NCBI RefSeq assembly: GCF_012844225.1
Contig: NZ_JABAGQ010000015.1
Location: forward strand, 1 to 64,000
DNA from: Rhodococcus sp. 105337
GTDB taxonomy: Bacteria; Actinomycetota; Actinomycetes; Mycobacteriales; Mycobacteriaceae
Direction of reading: 5' to 3'
DNA: 64,000 bases
In this document: positions 38,001-47,161 of the stretch, piece after piece
Layout of the letters: the number at the start of each line of letters is the position of its first letter
Numbering within the stretch: position 1 is the stretch's first letter
Made by a program: the position numbers and the translations under genes
Notes under the pieces: generated by a model
Databases searched by the model: none
Seen by the model: only the letters and a program-made list of their open reading frames with translations
Told to the model about the DNA's origin: nothing

Positions 38001-41000
38001 TGCACCGTCTCGGCGACCTGAACGACTGGAACGCGGAATCCGATTCCGCGGCGTCGCATGCGCCGACCGGCGCGACCCTGACCGTCCTCGACGACCGGCA
38101 CGTCGGGTTGCGCGTCCCGCTCGCCCGGGACAAGGCCGTCGACATCCGCATCACCGTGCCCTCGTCCGTGGGCACCGGCGGAGCACCTGTCGTGAGCGAC
38201 ACCGACGCGGACGCGGCGATGTCTGCGCTGCTCGGCGTCGCAGCGGGCCAGGAACTGCCGGCCGTCAAGAAGGGCGCCGCCCGGGTCACCCTGGGCTGGC
38301 TGCCGGAAAAGATCGCGGACCACGCCGGAGTGACCGGTTCGGGCCTGCCCGAGAACCTGACTCCCGCCGGCAACGGCGTGCCCGACGTGCTCGTCGGTGC
38401 GTGCTGGCCCGCGGTGTTCGCCGCACTCGGGGCCGCACGCACCACCGCCGACCGGTCCGTCATCGAGGGCATGCTCGATCTCGTTCACCTCGATCACGCC
38501 ATCGACGTCAAGAACGGTCTGCCCACCGAGCCCGCCTTCCTGGGTGTCAAGGCAGAGGTCGCCGGAGTCTCCGACGCCGATCTCGGTCGTGTCGTGCAGG
38601 TGAACGTTGTGATCACCGCCGACAACGGTGACGGTTCCGGCCACAACGTCGTCGCAACCCTCGTCGAGCGCTTCGCGATTCGCGGTCGTACCGGCAGCGC
38701 CGAACTGGCCGATCCGGTCCGCGCAGGTGGCGCCCTGAGCGAGGATGTCACCGACACGCCTCGTCGGCGCCGCCGCGATGCGGTGATCGTCGCCCCCACC
38801 GACATGACCGCGTTCGCGAGGGTCTCGGGGGATCACAACCCGATCCACACATCCGGCAACGCCGCGCTCCTGGCGGGGCTGGGCAGCCCGATCGTCCACG
38901 GTATGTGGCTGTCGGCGGCCGCTCAGCAGGTCGTCACGGCCGCCGAGACGGACGCGAAGCTCCCGGTGAGGAAACTGACCGCGTGGACGACGCGCTTTCT
39001 GGGCATGGTCCGGCCGGGCGCGAAGATCGACGTGCGCGTCGATCGGATCGCCACGGATCGCGGCGCCGAGGTCGTCGAGGTGAGTTGCCGCGTCGACGGG
39101 GATCTGGTCATGGTGGCCACCGGGCGCATCGCCGCCCCGAAGACCGTCTACGCGTTCCCGGGACAGGGCATCCAGCGTCCGGGCATGGGTCTCGACGCCC
39201 GCGCCCGCAGCCAGGCCGCCCGGGAGATCTGGGATCGCGCCGACAAGCACACCCGCACGGCTCTGGGGTTCTCGATCCTCGCCGTGGTGCGCGACAACCC
39301 GACAGTCCTCACAGCGCGGGGCGTGACCCACAAGCACCCCGACGGCGTCCTGCATCTGACGCAGTTCACGCAGGTCGCGATGGCGACACTCGGCGTCGCG
39401 CAGATCGCGGAGTTGCGTGAGGCCGGCGCGTTCCTCGAGGATGCGCTCCTTGCCGGGCACTCGGTCGGCGAATACAACGCCCTCGCGGCGGTCGCCGGTG
39501 TGCTGCCGCTCGAGGCCGTGCTCGAGGTGGTCTTCCAGCGTGGCTCGGCGATGCACGCTCTCGTGCCGCGCGATGCGCAGGGCCGCTCGGACTACCGCAT
39601 GGCGGCGATCCGGCCGTCGCAGTTCGGCGTCGCCGACGAGGACCTCGAGGCGTTCGTCGCCGCGGTCGCGGACCGGTCCGGAGAGTTCCTCGAGATCGTC
39701 AATCTGAACCTGAGAGGATCGCAGTACGCGATCGCGGGCACGGTGGCGGGTCTCGACGCACTCGAGAAGGTGATCGAACGCAAGGTCGCCGAGTTCGGCG
39801 GCAAGCGCGCCTTCATTCTCGTGCCGGGCATCGACGTGCCGTTCCACTCGACCGTGCTGCGCGGCGGTGTGGACGACTTCCGGGAGCGCCTGCTGCACCT
39901 GCTTCCCGAGCAGATCGATCCGGACATCCTCGTGGGACGCTATATCCCCAACCTGGTGCCCAAGCCGTTCGACCTGAGCCGTGAATTCGTCCAGGAAATC
40001 GCGGATCTGGTGCCGTCCGAGCCGCTCGCCGAGGTCCTCTCCGACTTCGACGCGTGGTCGGCGGACCGGTCCGGGCTGTGCCGCGTCGTGCTGGCCGAGT
40101 TGCTCGCATGGCAGTTCGCATCGCCGGTGCGCTGGATCGAAACGCAGGACCTGCTGTTCGCGCCGGAATCCGAAGGTGGTCTCGGCGTCGAGCGGTTCGT
40201 CGAAATCGGCCTCGGTGCCGTCCCGACGGTGGCGAACCTGGCGTCGCAGACGTTGAAGCTTCCGGGCCGATTCGGTCAGCCCGTCGAGGTCCTCAACATC
40301 GAGCGTGAAGCATCGGTCGTGTACTCGACGGACGTGGATCCCGCACCGTTGGAAGACGACGAGCCCGAAGCACCGTCCGCCGAGGCCGCGCCCGCTGCGA
40401 CCGCGGTCCCTGCTGCTGCCCCGGCCGCGCCGGCCGGTGGCCCGACCCCCGACGACATCACGTTCAAGGCCGCCGACGCCACGAAGGTGCTCATCGCCCT
40501 GTGGACGAAACTGCGCCCCGATCAGATCGGCCCCGCGGACACGATCGAGGCATTGTGCGACGGCGTGTCCTCACGTCGTAACCAGTTGCTCGTCGACCTC
40601 GGTTCCGAGTTGTCGCTCGGTGCCATCGACGGTGCTGCGGATGCGGACATGGGCGCGCTGGCCGGCACGGTCGATCGTCTGGCCCGTACCTACACCCCGT
40701 TCGGGCCGGTGCTGACCGATTCGATCAACGACCACCTGCGCAAGGTGTTCGGCCCGTCGGGCAAGCGTCCCGGCTACATCACCGACCGGGTCGCGAAGGT
40801 GTGGGGACTCGGCGAGGGCTGGGCCCGGCACGTCACCGCGGAGGTTGTGCTCGGTAGCCGCGAGGGCACGTCCGTTCGCGGCGGTGACCTCGGCGGGTTG
40901 TCGCAGGGTGCGCTCGCGGACACCGCGTCTGTGGACGCGCTGATCGACGCCGCTGTGCAGTCCGTCGGGTCGCGCCGCGGGATCTCCGTGTCGATGCCGT

Positions 41001-44000
41001 CCGCCGGTGGCGGGACCGGCGCGACCGTCGACGCCGCGGCACTCGGGGAGTTCACCGAGCAGATCACCGGCCGGGACGGCGTCCTGGCGAGTGCTGCACG
41101 CCTGGTGCTCGAGCAACTCGGCCTCGACCAGCAGGTTTCCGGCCTGGCCGACAAGGCCGACGACGAACTCGCCGAGTTGGTCTCGGCCGAGCTCGGCGCG
41201 GACTGGTCCCGGCAGGTTGCGCCCGCCTTCGACGCTCGCAAGGCCGTGTTGATCGACGACCGCTGGGCGACCGCACGCGAGGATCTCGCCCGGATCTGGC
41301 TCGGGGACCCGATCGGCGTGGAGCGCTTCGACGGTGCGGGCGCGACGGTCGCTGCGCACGCCGCGTTCTGGCGGGCCAAGGCCATCGACGCGGGCCGCGT
41401 GGTGTCGGCCGAGACCTACGGTCGTATCGCGGCCGCCGCCCAGGCCACGGGCGACGCCGCGTACACCGGAGAGGTCGCAGTCGTCACCGGAGCCAGCAAG
41501 GGCGGCATCGGCGCCGCGGTCGCAGCCGAGCTACTCGGGGGCGGCGCAACGGTGGTCGTCACCACGTCGCGTCTCGACTCGACGCGCCTCGGTTTCTACA
41601 AGGATCTCTATGCGCGGAACGCTCGCGCCGGTGCTGCCCTCTGGGTGGTGCCCGCGAACATGGCGTCGTACGCCGACGTCGACGCGCTGATCGAGTGGAT
41701 CGGCACCGACACCGTCGAGAACGCGGGCGGCACCAAGAAGCTGATCAAGAATGCGCTCACACCCACCCTGCTGTTCCCGTTCGCCGCACCCCGTGTCGCC
41801 GGATCGCTGGCCGACGCCGGTGCTCGCGCCGAGATGGAGATGCGGGTTCTGCTGTGGTCGGTGGAACGGCTGATCGCCGGTCTGTCCGGCATCGGCGCGG
41901 ACACCGACGTCGACACGCATCTGCACGTCGTGCTGCCGGGCTCCCCGAACCGTGGGATGTTCGGTGGTGACGGCGCGTACGGCGAGTCCAAGGCGGCACT
42001 CGACGCGATCGTCACCCGCTGGAGCGCCGAGCGCACCTGGGCCGAGCGCGTCACCTTGGCGCACGCGCTCATCGGCTGGGTCCGGGGGACGGGACTGATG
42101 GGCGGCAACGATCCGCTCGTCGAGGCCGTCGAGGCGGCCGGCGTGCGCACGTGGTCCACGTCCGAGATGGCCACCGAACTGCTGAAGCTCGTCGGACCGG
42201 AGGCCAAGCGACTCGCGAAGCAGGCGCCGCTGGTCGCGGACCTCACCGGGGGACTCGCCGAGGCAGCCCTCGATCTGCCGGCGCTCGCGAAGCAGGCCCG
42301 GGACGCGGCCGAGGTCGCGGACGCACCCGACCGGGACACCGACCCGGATGCGACGATCGCGGCTCTGCCCGCGGCCCCGCGTGTGGACGAGCTGCCGACG
42401 CCGGAGTGGTCCGCACTCGATATCGATCCCGCCGACATGGTGGTCATCGTCGGCGCCGGTGAACTCGGCCCGTACGGCTCGGCCCGCACCCGTTTCGAGA
42501 TGGAGGTCGACGAGGAACTGTCGGCAGCCGGTGTGCTCGAGTTGGCGTGGGTCACCGGCCTGATCGAGTGGGAGAACGAGCCCGAGCCGGGCTTCTACGA
42601 CGCGGAAACCGGCGCGCTGGTGCCGGAAGCGGAGATCGCCGATCGCTACCACGACGCGGTGGTCGAGCGCTGCGGGATCCGCCGCTACGCCGACGACGGT
42701 GCGATGACCGACAACACGGCACCGCTGTTGACCTCGGTCTTCCTCGACAAGGACCTGTCGTTCGTGGTGGGTTCCGAGGTCGAGGCCCGCGCCTTCGTCG
42801 ACTCCGACCCGGAGAACACGGTCGCTTCGGTCGATGCCGAGTCCGGCGACTGGACGGTCACCCGCAAGGCCGGCACCGAGATCCGCGTGCCGCGCAAGGC
42901 GAAGCTGACCCGCACCGTCGGCGGCCAGATCCCCACCGGCTTCGACGTCACGCGGTGGGGCATCCCCGCCGACATGGCGGACTCGGTGGACCGGGTGGGG
43001 CTGTGGAACATCGTCACGACGGTCGACGCGTTCCTCACCGGAGGGTTCACCCCGTCGGAACTGCTGCGCTGGGTGCACCCGTCGCTGGTCGCCAACACGC
43101 AGGGCACCGGCATGGGCGGCATGACCTCCATGCGATCGCTCTACATCGACACGCTGCTCGGTGAGTCCCGTGCGAACGACATCCTGCAGGAAGCCTTGCC
43201 GAACGTCATCGCGGCGCACGTCGTGCAGTCCTATGTCGGTGGCTACGGCGCGATGGTGCATCCGGTGGCGGCCTGCGCCACGGCTGCGGTGTCCGTGGAA
43301 GAAGGCGTCGACAAGATCAAACTCGGCAAGGCGAAACTGGTCGTCGCGGGCGGCTTCGACGATCTCGGTATCGAAGGCATCATCGGCTTCGGCGACATGT
43401 CGGCGACCGCGAAGTCGGACGACATGCGGGCCAAGGGCATCGACGACCGTCGTTTCTCGCGGGCCAACGATCGCCGGCGCGGCGGGTTCGTCGAGTCGGC
43501 GGGCGGCGGCACGGTCCTGCTCGCCGCGGGTGATGTCGCACTCGAGATGGGCCTGCCCGTTCTCGGTGTGGTCGCCTGGGCCGGATCCTTCGCCGACGGT
43601 GTGCACACCTCGATCCCGGCGCCCGGCATCGGTGCGCTCGGGGCAGGTCGCGGTGGGCTCGAATCGGGGCTGGCCAAGGAACTGCGCAAGCTCGGCGTGA
43701 CCGCAGACGACATCGCGGTGATCTCCAAGCACGACACGTCGACGGCGGCGAACGACCCGAACGAGGCGGAGTTGCACGAACGGCTCGCGGGAGCCCTCGG
43801 CCGCAGCGACGGCAACCCGATGTTCGTGGTGTCGCAGAAGTCGCTGACCGGGCACGCGAAGGGCGGTGCGGCAGCGTTCCAGCTCGTCGGACTGTGCCAG
43901 GTGCTGACCCAGGGCGTCGTCCCGCCGAACCGCAGTCTCGACTGTGTCGACGAGAAGATGGCCGAGTTCGAGCACCTCGTGTGGCCGCGCACCCCGTTGC

Positions 44001-44356
44001 GGTTCGGTGAGCAGTATGCGCTCAAGGCAGGCCTGCTGACGAGCCTCGGGTTCGGGCACGTATCCGGGCTGATCGCGGTGGTGCACCCGCAGGCGTTCGT
44101 CGAGGCGGTCCCGGCAGATCGTCGTGAGGAGTACCGCGCGGCAGCAGCGGCACGCACGGTCGTCGGCAAGCGGCGCCTGGCGTCGGCGATGGCCGGGGGT
44201 GCGGCGCTGTACCAGCGGCCCGCGGACCGTCGTTTCGGTGGAGACGCGGTGCCCGCCGCCGCCGCCCGTCATCTCGAAGCGGCTGTGCTGCTCGACGCGG
44301 ATGCACGACTCGGCGACGACGACGTGTACCGCCCGGGCCTGCCCGGCTGCAAGTAA
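35072..44356 (+). CDS. fas: Type I multifunctional fatty acid synthase
   Basis: One 3094-residue polypeptide that makes C16-C26 acyl-CoAs and feeds mycolic acid and phospholipid synthesis. Domain order follows mycobacterial FAS I: acetyltransferase (IGHSAGVLAVEAV, about residue 160), enoyl reductase (LAGMTPTTVDPRIVAAAANAG, about 440), dehydratase hot-dog region (GDHNPIHTSGNAAL, about 1255), malonyl/palmitoyl transferase (LLAGHSVGEYNALAAVAG, about 1462), acyl carrier protein with the likely phosphopantetheine serine in DGVSSRRNQLLVDLG (about 1830), ketoreductase (VVTGASKGGIGAAVA, about 2137) and ketosynthase with nucleophile in VAACATAAVSVEEG (Cys2735). GTG 35072 has AGGAGAGG upstream and matches the family start; an earlier frame from 34949 is not used. 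M. tuberculosis Fas is of similar size. acpS follows 21 bases later. Confidence 0.97.
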   Translation: MTIDETTPGDNGRNSKASRRTGERGAAGASRGALVDKFLAGEPYALAFGGQGAPWLDSLGELTRDNGLEPALTDLVNAAAAHLAPVAADLVVVRPAGFDPVAWILEHELADEDTPPVGPTAATLTSAAVSLPGVLLTQLAALRALANQGLDVTEVPPSAVIGHSAGVLAVEAVSAGGRRDTEILAISQLIGAAAALVGRRRGLLAGAGRFPMLAVAGVDPERLRSIVAETFRDQDPSRSAVVAIRNARRRVVLSGPPAALERVQQRCEQITAAETRERESKQRGGAVFSPTFEPVSAEVAFHHPALADAVDQVADWAARCGLDAHLARSLAESILVAPIDWVEQVDTALESGASWILDLGPGELLTRMTSSGLRGRGVGILAASTRGGQRNLLTPGAEPEIPRAWTEFAPTPITLPDGRVGVETAFTRLTGRSPILLAGMTPTTVDPRIVAAAANAGHWAELAGGGQVTEQIFADNVAGLQNLLEPGRAAQFNSMFLDPYLWKLHVGGKRLVPKARAAGAPFDGVVVTAGIPDLEDAVQIISDLRDAGIEHIAFKPGTVAQIRSVIRIANEVPNFPVIVHIEGGRAGGHHSWEDLDDLLLDTYAELRTRPNLVLCVGGGIGTPEKAADYLIGRWATRHGFPAMPLDGILVGTAAMATLEATTAPAVKQLLVDTPGTPDWVGAGTASGGMASGRSQLGADIHEIDNAASRTGRLLDEVAGDADAVAARRDEIVAALDITAKPYFGDVGSMTYLQWLRRYLELAVGADHAPEFDCGADLSDAVAETHVSLWTDVSWRERFRSMLQRAEARLHPVDRGPIPTLFADDATLERPYAALHALTAQYRDADEIVLHPADVPFFVSLCKTPGKPVNFVPVIDRDVRRWWRSDSLWQAHDPRYGADQVCVIPGTVAVAGITRVDEPVGELLDRFEKATVDELLAAGIEPTPIVARRHLDLAPGVLDAVLSSPDVYWAGRLTRNPVHRLGDLNDWNAESDSAASHAPTGATLTVLDDRHVGLRVPLARDKAVDIRITVPSSVGTGGAPVVSDTDADAAMSALLGVAAGQELPAVKKGAARVTLGWLPEKIADHAGVTGSGLPENLTPAGNGVPDVLVGACWPAVFAALGAARTTADRSVIEGMLDLVHLDHAIDVKNGLPTEPAFLGVKAEVAGVSDADLGRVVQVNVVITADNGDGSGHNVVATLVERFAIRGRTGSAELADPVRAGGALSEDVTDTPRRRRRDAVIVAPTDMTAFARVSGDHNPIHTSGNAALLAGLGSPIVHGMWLSAAAQQVVTAAETDAKLPVRKLTAWTTRFLGMVRPGAKIDVRVDRIATDRGAEVVEVSCRVDGDLVMVATGRIAAPKTVYAFPGQGIQRPGMGLDARARSQAAREIWDRADKHTRTALGFSILAVVRDNPTVLTARGVTHKHPDGVLHLTQFTQVAMATLGVAQIAELREAGAFLEDALLAGHSVGEYNALAAVAGVLPLEAVLEVVFQRGSAMHALVPRDAQGRSDYRMAAIRPSQFGVADEDLEAFVAAVADRSGEFLEIVNLNLRGSQYAIAGTVAGLDALEKVIERKVAEFGGKRAFILVPGIDVPFHSTVLRGGVDDFRERLLHLLPEQIDPDILVGRYIPNLVPKPFDLSREFVQEIADLVPSEPLAEVLSDFDAWSADRSGLCRVVLAELLAWQFASPVRWIETQDLLFAPESEGGLGVERFVEIGLGAVPTVANLASQTLKLPGRFGQPVEVLNIEREASVVYSTDVDPAPLEDDEPEAPSAEAAPAATAVPAAAPAAPAGGPTPDDITFKAADATKVLIALWTKLRPDQIGPADTIEALCDGVSSRRNQLLVDLGSELSLGAIDGAADADMGALAGTVDRLARTYTPFGPVLTDSINDHLRKVFGPSGKRPGYITDRVAKVWGLGEGWARHVTAEVVLGSREGTSVRGGDLGGLSQGALADTASVDALIDAAVQSVGSRRGISVSMPSAGGGTGATVDAAALGEFTEQITGRDGVLASAARLVLEQLGLDQQVSGLADKADDELAELVSAELGADWSRQVAPAFDARKAVLIDDRWATAREDLARIWLGDPIGVERFDGAGATVAAHAAFWRAKAIDAGRVVSAETYGRIAAAAQATGDAAYTGEVAVVTGASKGGIGAAVAAELLGGGATVVVTTSRLDSTRLGFYKDLYARNARAGAALWVVPANMASYADVDALIEWIGTDTVENAGGTKKLIKNALTPTLLFPFAAPRVAGSLADAGARAEMEMRVLLWSVERLIAGLSGIGADTDVDTHLHVVLPGSPNRGMFGGDGAYGESKAALDAIVTRWSAERTWAERVTLAHALIGWVRGTGLMGGNDPLVEAVEAAGVRTWSTSEMATELLKLVGPEAKRLAKQAPLVADLTGGLAEAALDLPALAKQARDAAEVADAPDRDTDPDATIAALPAAPRVDELPTPEWSALDIDPADMVVIVGAGELGPYGSARTRFEMEVDEELSAAGVLELAWVTGLIEWENEPEPGFYDAETGALVPEAEIADRYHDAVVERCGIRRYADDGAMTDNTAPLLTSVFLDKDLSFVVGSEVEARAFVDSDPENTVASVDAESGDWTVTRKAGTEIRVPRKAKLTRTVGGQIPTGFDVTRWGIPADMADSVDRVGLWNIVTTVDAFLTGGFTPSELLRWVHPSLVANTQGTGMGGMTSMRSLYIDTLLGESRANDILQEALPNVIAAHVVQSYVGGYGAMVHPVAACATAAVSVEEGVDKIKLGKAKLVVAGGFDDLGIEGIIGFGDMSATAKSDDMRAKGIDDRRFSRANDRRRGGFVESAGGGTVLLAAGDVALEMGLPVLGVVAWAGSFADGVHTSIPAPGIGALGAGRGGLESGLAKELRKLGVTADDIAVISKHDTSTAANDPNEAELHERLAGALGRSDGNPMFVVSQKSLTGHAKGGAAAFQLVGLCQVLTQGVVPPNRSLDCVDEKMAEFEHLVWPRTPLRFGEQYALKAGLLTSLGFGHVSGLIAVVHPQAFVEAVPADRREEYRAAAAARTVVGKRRLASAMAGGAALYQRPADRRFGGDAVPAAAARHLEAAVLLDADARLGDDDVYRPGLPGCK

Positions 44357-44377
44357 CGACGGGACAGGGACAGCAGG

Positions 44378-44782
44378 GTGGGAGTTGCGGGTATCGGGTT
44401 CGACCTCGTGTCGGTTCCGGAGTTCGCCGAGCAGTTGAGCCGTTCGGGCACGACGATGCTGGGGAACTTCACGCCGGGGGAGCGCCGTGACGCGAATACC
44501 CGCAGCTCCGATCCGGCGCGGCATTTCGCGGCCCGGTGGGCCGCGAAGGAAGCGGTGATCAAGGCGTGGTCGGCCGCACTGTTCGGCCGCCCGCCGGTGC
44601 TGCCGGAGACCATCCACCAGCAGATCGAGGTGGTCTCCGATGCGTGGGGGCGCCCGAGCATCCGGCTGCACGGCAAGGTTGCGGAGCAGTTGACGGGGAT
44701 GTGCATCCACGTGTCGTTGACTCACGACGGCGACATGGCCGGTGCGTTCGTGGTGCTCGATGCCGCTGACGGCCACGGGTAG
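44378..44782 (+). CDS. acpS: Holo-[acyl-carrier-protein] synthase
   Basis: Transfers 4'-phosphopantetheine from CoA to the carrier domain of the adjacent FAS I. The 134-residue protein has the two magnesium-binding signatures GIGFDLVSVPEF (Asp of the first motif) and FAARWAAKEAVIKAW (Glu of the second), and the C-terminal HVSLTHDGDMAGAFVVL. GTG 44378 is the family start. The fas-acpS pair is conserved in mycobacteria (Rv2524c-Rv2523c) and reflects dedicated activation of the giant synthase. Its stop lies 10 bases from the convergent TetR gene. Confidence 0.94.
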   Translation: MGVAGIGFDLVSVPEFAEQLSRSGTTMLGNFTPGERRDANTRSSDPARHFAARWAAKEAVIKAWSAALFGRPPVLPETIHQQIEVVSDAWGRPSIRLHGKVAEQLTGMCIHVSLTHDGDMAGAFVVLDAADGHG

Positions 44783-44792
44783 GAGCGGCCGG

Positions 44793-45581
44793 TCAGCTCA
44801 GGGAGGAGGGCGTGGGCTCCGCGCGGTGCGCACCCGCAGGTTCGGTCTCCCGGGACCGTTCGGACTCCTCGCGCCGTTTGCGCTTCTTCGCCTGTGTCCG
44901 TGAATCACGCTCGGCCACTTGGAGATACGCGACCATGATGCGCTTGAGTTCGGCCACCGCCTCGGCGTGGGTCTGGTCGTCCTGCACGGAGAAGTTCAGC
45001 ATCGAGTAGACGACGTGGACGAGCACCTCGGCCATGAGCTTGCGACGAGGGCGAGGCGTGTCGGGAGTCAGGGGCGCGAGCATCCGCGCGACCTGCTCGG
45101 CGAATTCCCTCTCGTGGATCGCGCCGGTGGCCCGGGTGGACGGAGTGGACTGCATCGCGAGCCAGACCTCGCGCCGGGAGGGATCGGTCGCCCACAATCC
45201 GGCCATGTGATCGACGAAGCTGTTGAGAAACCGCAACCAGTCGACGGAGGGGATCTCGCCGTTGAACTTGGCGAGTTCTTCCTGGACGCCGACGAGATCC
45301 TGGCGGTTGAGTTCACACACGATCACGTACTTGTTGGCGAAGAACTGGTACAGCGTGCCGATGGGTACGTCGGCGCGGGCTGCGACTTCTTCGCAGGTGA
45401 ACGACTCGAACCCCACCTCGGTGAGCAGCTCCCGGGACGCGGCGAGCAGCGCGTCGAACTTGCGCCGGCTCCGTTCCTGAGTGGGCCGCCGGCGGGGCAC
45501 AAGCTCTTGTGGTTCCGTCTGGACCTCGAGCGCCGGGTCGATCCGGCGCGGGGCGCGGCGGCTGTTCGATGCTGACTCCAC
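44793..45581 (-). CDS. TetR-family transcriptional regulator next to fas-acpS
   Basis: A 262-residue repressor-type protein. The N-terminal helix-turn-helix domain is clear: RSRRKFDALLAASRELLTEVGFESFTCEEVAARADVPIGTLYQFFANK (residues 39-86, quoted only in outline). The core is followed by a ligand-binding helical domain and an unusually basic, Glu/Arg-rich C-terminal tail of about 40 residues (QAKKRKRREESERSRE). GTG 45581 is used. It converges on acpS and is divergent from the M20 peptidase gene across 215 bases. FasR of M. tuberculosis is encoded elsewhere (Rv3208), so this may be a different regulator. Control of fas or of the peptidase is inference from position. Confidence 0.8.
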   Translation of the reverse strand: MESASNSRRAPRRIDPALEVQTEPQELVPRRRPTQERSRRKFDALLAASRELLTEVGFESFTCEEVAARADVPIGTLYQFFANKYVIVCELNRQDLVGVQEELAKFNGEIPSVDWLRFLNSFVDHMAGLWATDPSRREVWLAMQSTPSTRATGAIHEREFAEQVARMLAPLTPDTPRPRRKLMAEVLVHVVYSMLNFSVQDDQTHAEAVAELKRIMVAYLQVAERDSRTQAKKRKRREESERSRETEPAGAHRAEPTPSSLS

Positions 45582-45796
45582 CCGCCCAGGCTAGCCGTAC
45601 CCTTCACGAATACCGAGCACTTGCTGTGTACGCGAGTGGCAATAACCCGGCTTGTGCTGAGTTCCGGGCGCGGAACACGGAAGGGTGACATCGTCGCGGC
45701 GTGCGCACGTGGCGGTACCGGCCCCGGTCCTAGGATGTGAGGAGACCACCTCGGGTCGACGCGGAGGTTGTCGTCCCGGCCGCAGGAGGAGATTCG

Positions 45797-47161
45797 ATGA
45801 CCGACGCAGAGACCGTGCAGCGGATACGTGACCGGGTGCGGGATTCCATGGGCACCGCGCGAAGCGAACTCGAAACGCTGGTCGCGTTCCGATCCGTGGC
45901 CGACCCGCGCCAATACCCGGTCGAAGAATGCGTCGCGGCGGCCCGGTGGGTGTGCGACGCGTTCGCAGCGGCCGGCATCGAACAGGTCGATCTCGTCGAG
46001 ACGGTGGACGGATCACATGCCGTGATCGGTCACACCCCGGCTCCGCCCGGAGCACCGACCGTCCTGCTCTACAGCCATTACGACATCCAGCCTCCCGGCG
46101 ACGAATCCGAATGGGAAAGCCCGCCTTTCGTGCTCACCGAACGCGACGGCCGCTGGTACGGCCGGGGCGCGGCGGACTGCAAGGGCAACATCGTGATGCA
46201 CCTGCTCGCCCTGCGTGCGTTGCTCGCGGACGGCGCGCTGCCCGTCGGGGTGCGAGTGGTCGTCGAAGGTTCGGAGGAGATGGGCGGAGAGGGCCTCGAA
46301 CACCTCGTGGCCGCGCGACCCGACCTGTTCACCGCGGATCTCATCGTCGTCGGGGACTGCGGAAATGCCGAAGTAGGGCAGCCCACTCTGACCACCACCC
46401 TGCGCGGCACGGCGAACGTCGTCGTTCACCTCGAAACCCTCGCCGGCCCCGTCCACTCCGGTATGTACGGCGGAGGCGCCCCGGACGCGCTCGCCGCGCT
46501 GGTACGACTGCTCGGCACACTGCGTGACGACGACGGAAACACCGTCGTGGACGGCCTCGACGCCACCGCGACCTGGGACGGTGTGCCGTACCCCGAAGAG
46601 CGGTTCCGGTCGGATGCCGGGGTGCTCGCGGGAGTATCGCTCCCGACCTCCGCCACCGTGGCCGACGCGGTGTGGGCGCGACCCGCGCTCACCGTTCTCG
46701 GAATCGACGCCCCGCCGGTCGTGGGGTCCGCGGCGGCGATCGTGCCGCGCGCGTCTGCGCGCCTGAATCTCCGCGTGCCGCCGGGGGTCGATGCGCTGAC
46801 AGCGCAGGACGCGCTCGTCGCACACCTCGAAGCACATGTTCCGTGGGGCGCACACCTGCGCATCGAGCGGGAAGTCGTCGGTGAACCGTTCCGCGCGGCT
46901 GCCGACGGCCCCGGCTATGCGGCGTTGCGTGCCGCCCTCGAGACCGCGTACGGCCGCGACGTCGGCTCGGCCGGGCAGGGCGGATCGATCCCGCTGTGCA
47001 CCGCGCTGCAGCGTGCGGTACCGGGCGCCGAGATCGCCCTGCTCGGTGTGGAGGAGCCGCGCTGCGTGATCCACGCTCCCAACGAGAGTGTCGATCCGTC
47101 GGAAATCGAGAATCTTGCCGTCGCCGAAGCTCTGGTGATGCGCTCGCTCGGGTCCGGTTAG
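45797..47161 (+). CDS. M20 family metallopeptidase (dipeptidase-like, Rv2522c-like)
   Basis: A 454-residue M20 zinc peptidase. Metal ligands and catalytic residues are visible in order: LLYSHYDIQPPG (His), GRGAADCKGNI (bridging Asp), VVEGSEEMGGEGLE (catalytic and metal Glu), VVGDCGNAEVG (Asp) and CVIHAPNESV (C-terminal His). A central dimerisation domain holds VHSGMYGGGAPDAL. ATG 45797 has AGGAGGA 6 bases upstream. There is no signal peptide, so it is cytoplasmic. Substrates for M20 dipeptidases vary and none is proposed. Its TAG stop overlaps the TAA of the convergent bcp gene within the four bases TTAG. Confidence 0.88.
   Translation: MTDAETVQRIRDRVRDSMGTARSELETLVAFRSVADPRQYPVEECVAAARWVCDAFAAAGIEQVDLVETVDGSHAVIGHTPAPPGAPTVLLYSHYDIQPPGDESEWESPPFVLTERDGRWYGRGAADCKGNIVMHLLALRALLADGALPVGVRVVVEGSEEMGGEGLEHLVAARPDLFTADLIVVGDCGNAEVGQPTLTTTLRGTANVVVHLETLAGPVHSGMYGGGAPDALAALVRLLGTLRDDDGNTVVDGLDATATWDGVPYPEERFRSDAGVLAGVSLPTSATVADAVWARPALTVLGIDAPPVVGSAAAIVPRASARLNLRVPPGVDALTAQDALVAHLEAHVPWGAHLRIEREVVGEPFRAAADGPGYAALRAALETAYGRDVGSAGQGGSIPLCTALQRAVPGAEIALLGVEEPRCVIHAPNESVDPSEIENLAVAEALVMRSLGSG

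Noticed and set aside
37193-39898. A 901-codon minus-strand open frame opposite the FAS enoyl reductase to transferase region
   Set aside because: Antisense shadow of fas with no recognisable domain and no plausible ribosome binding site.
41531-44776. A 1081-codon minus-strand open frame opposite fas and acpS
   Set aside because: Same reason: it mirrors the FAS ketoreductase and ketosynthase coding sequence. Arg/His-rich composition is typical of an antisense frame.
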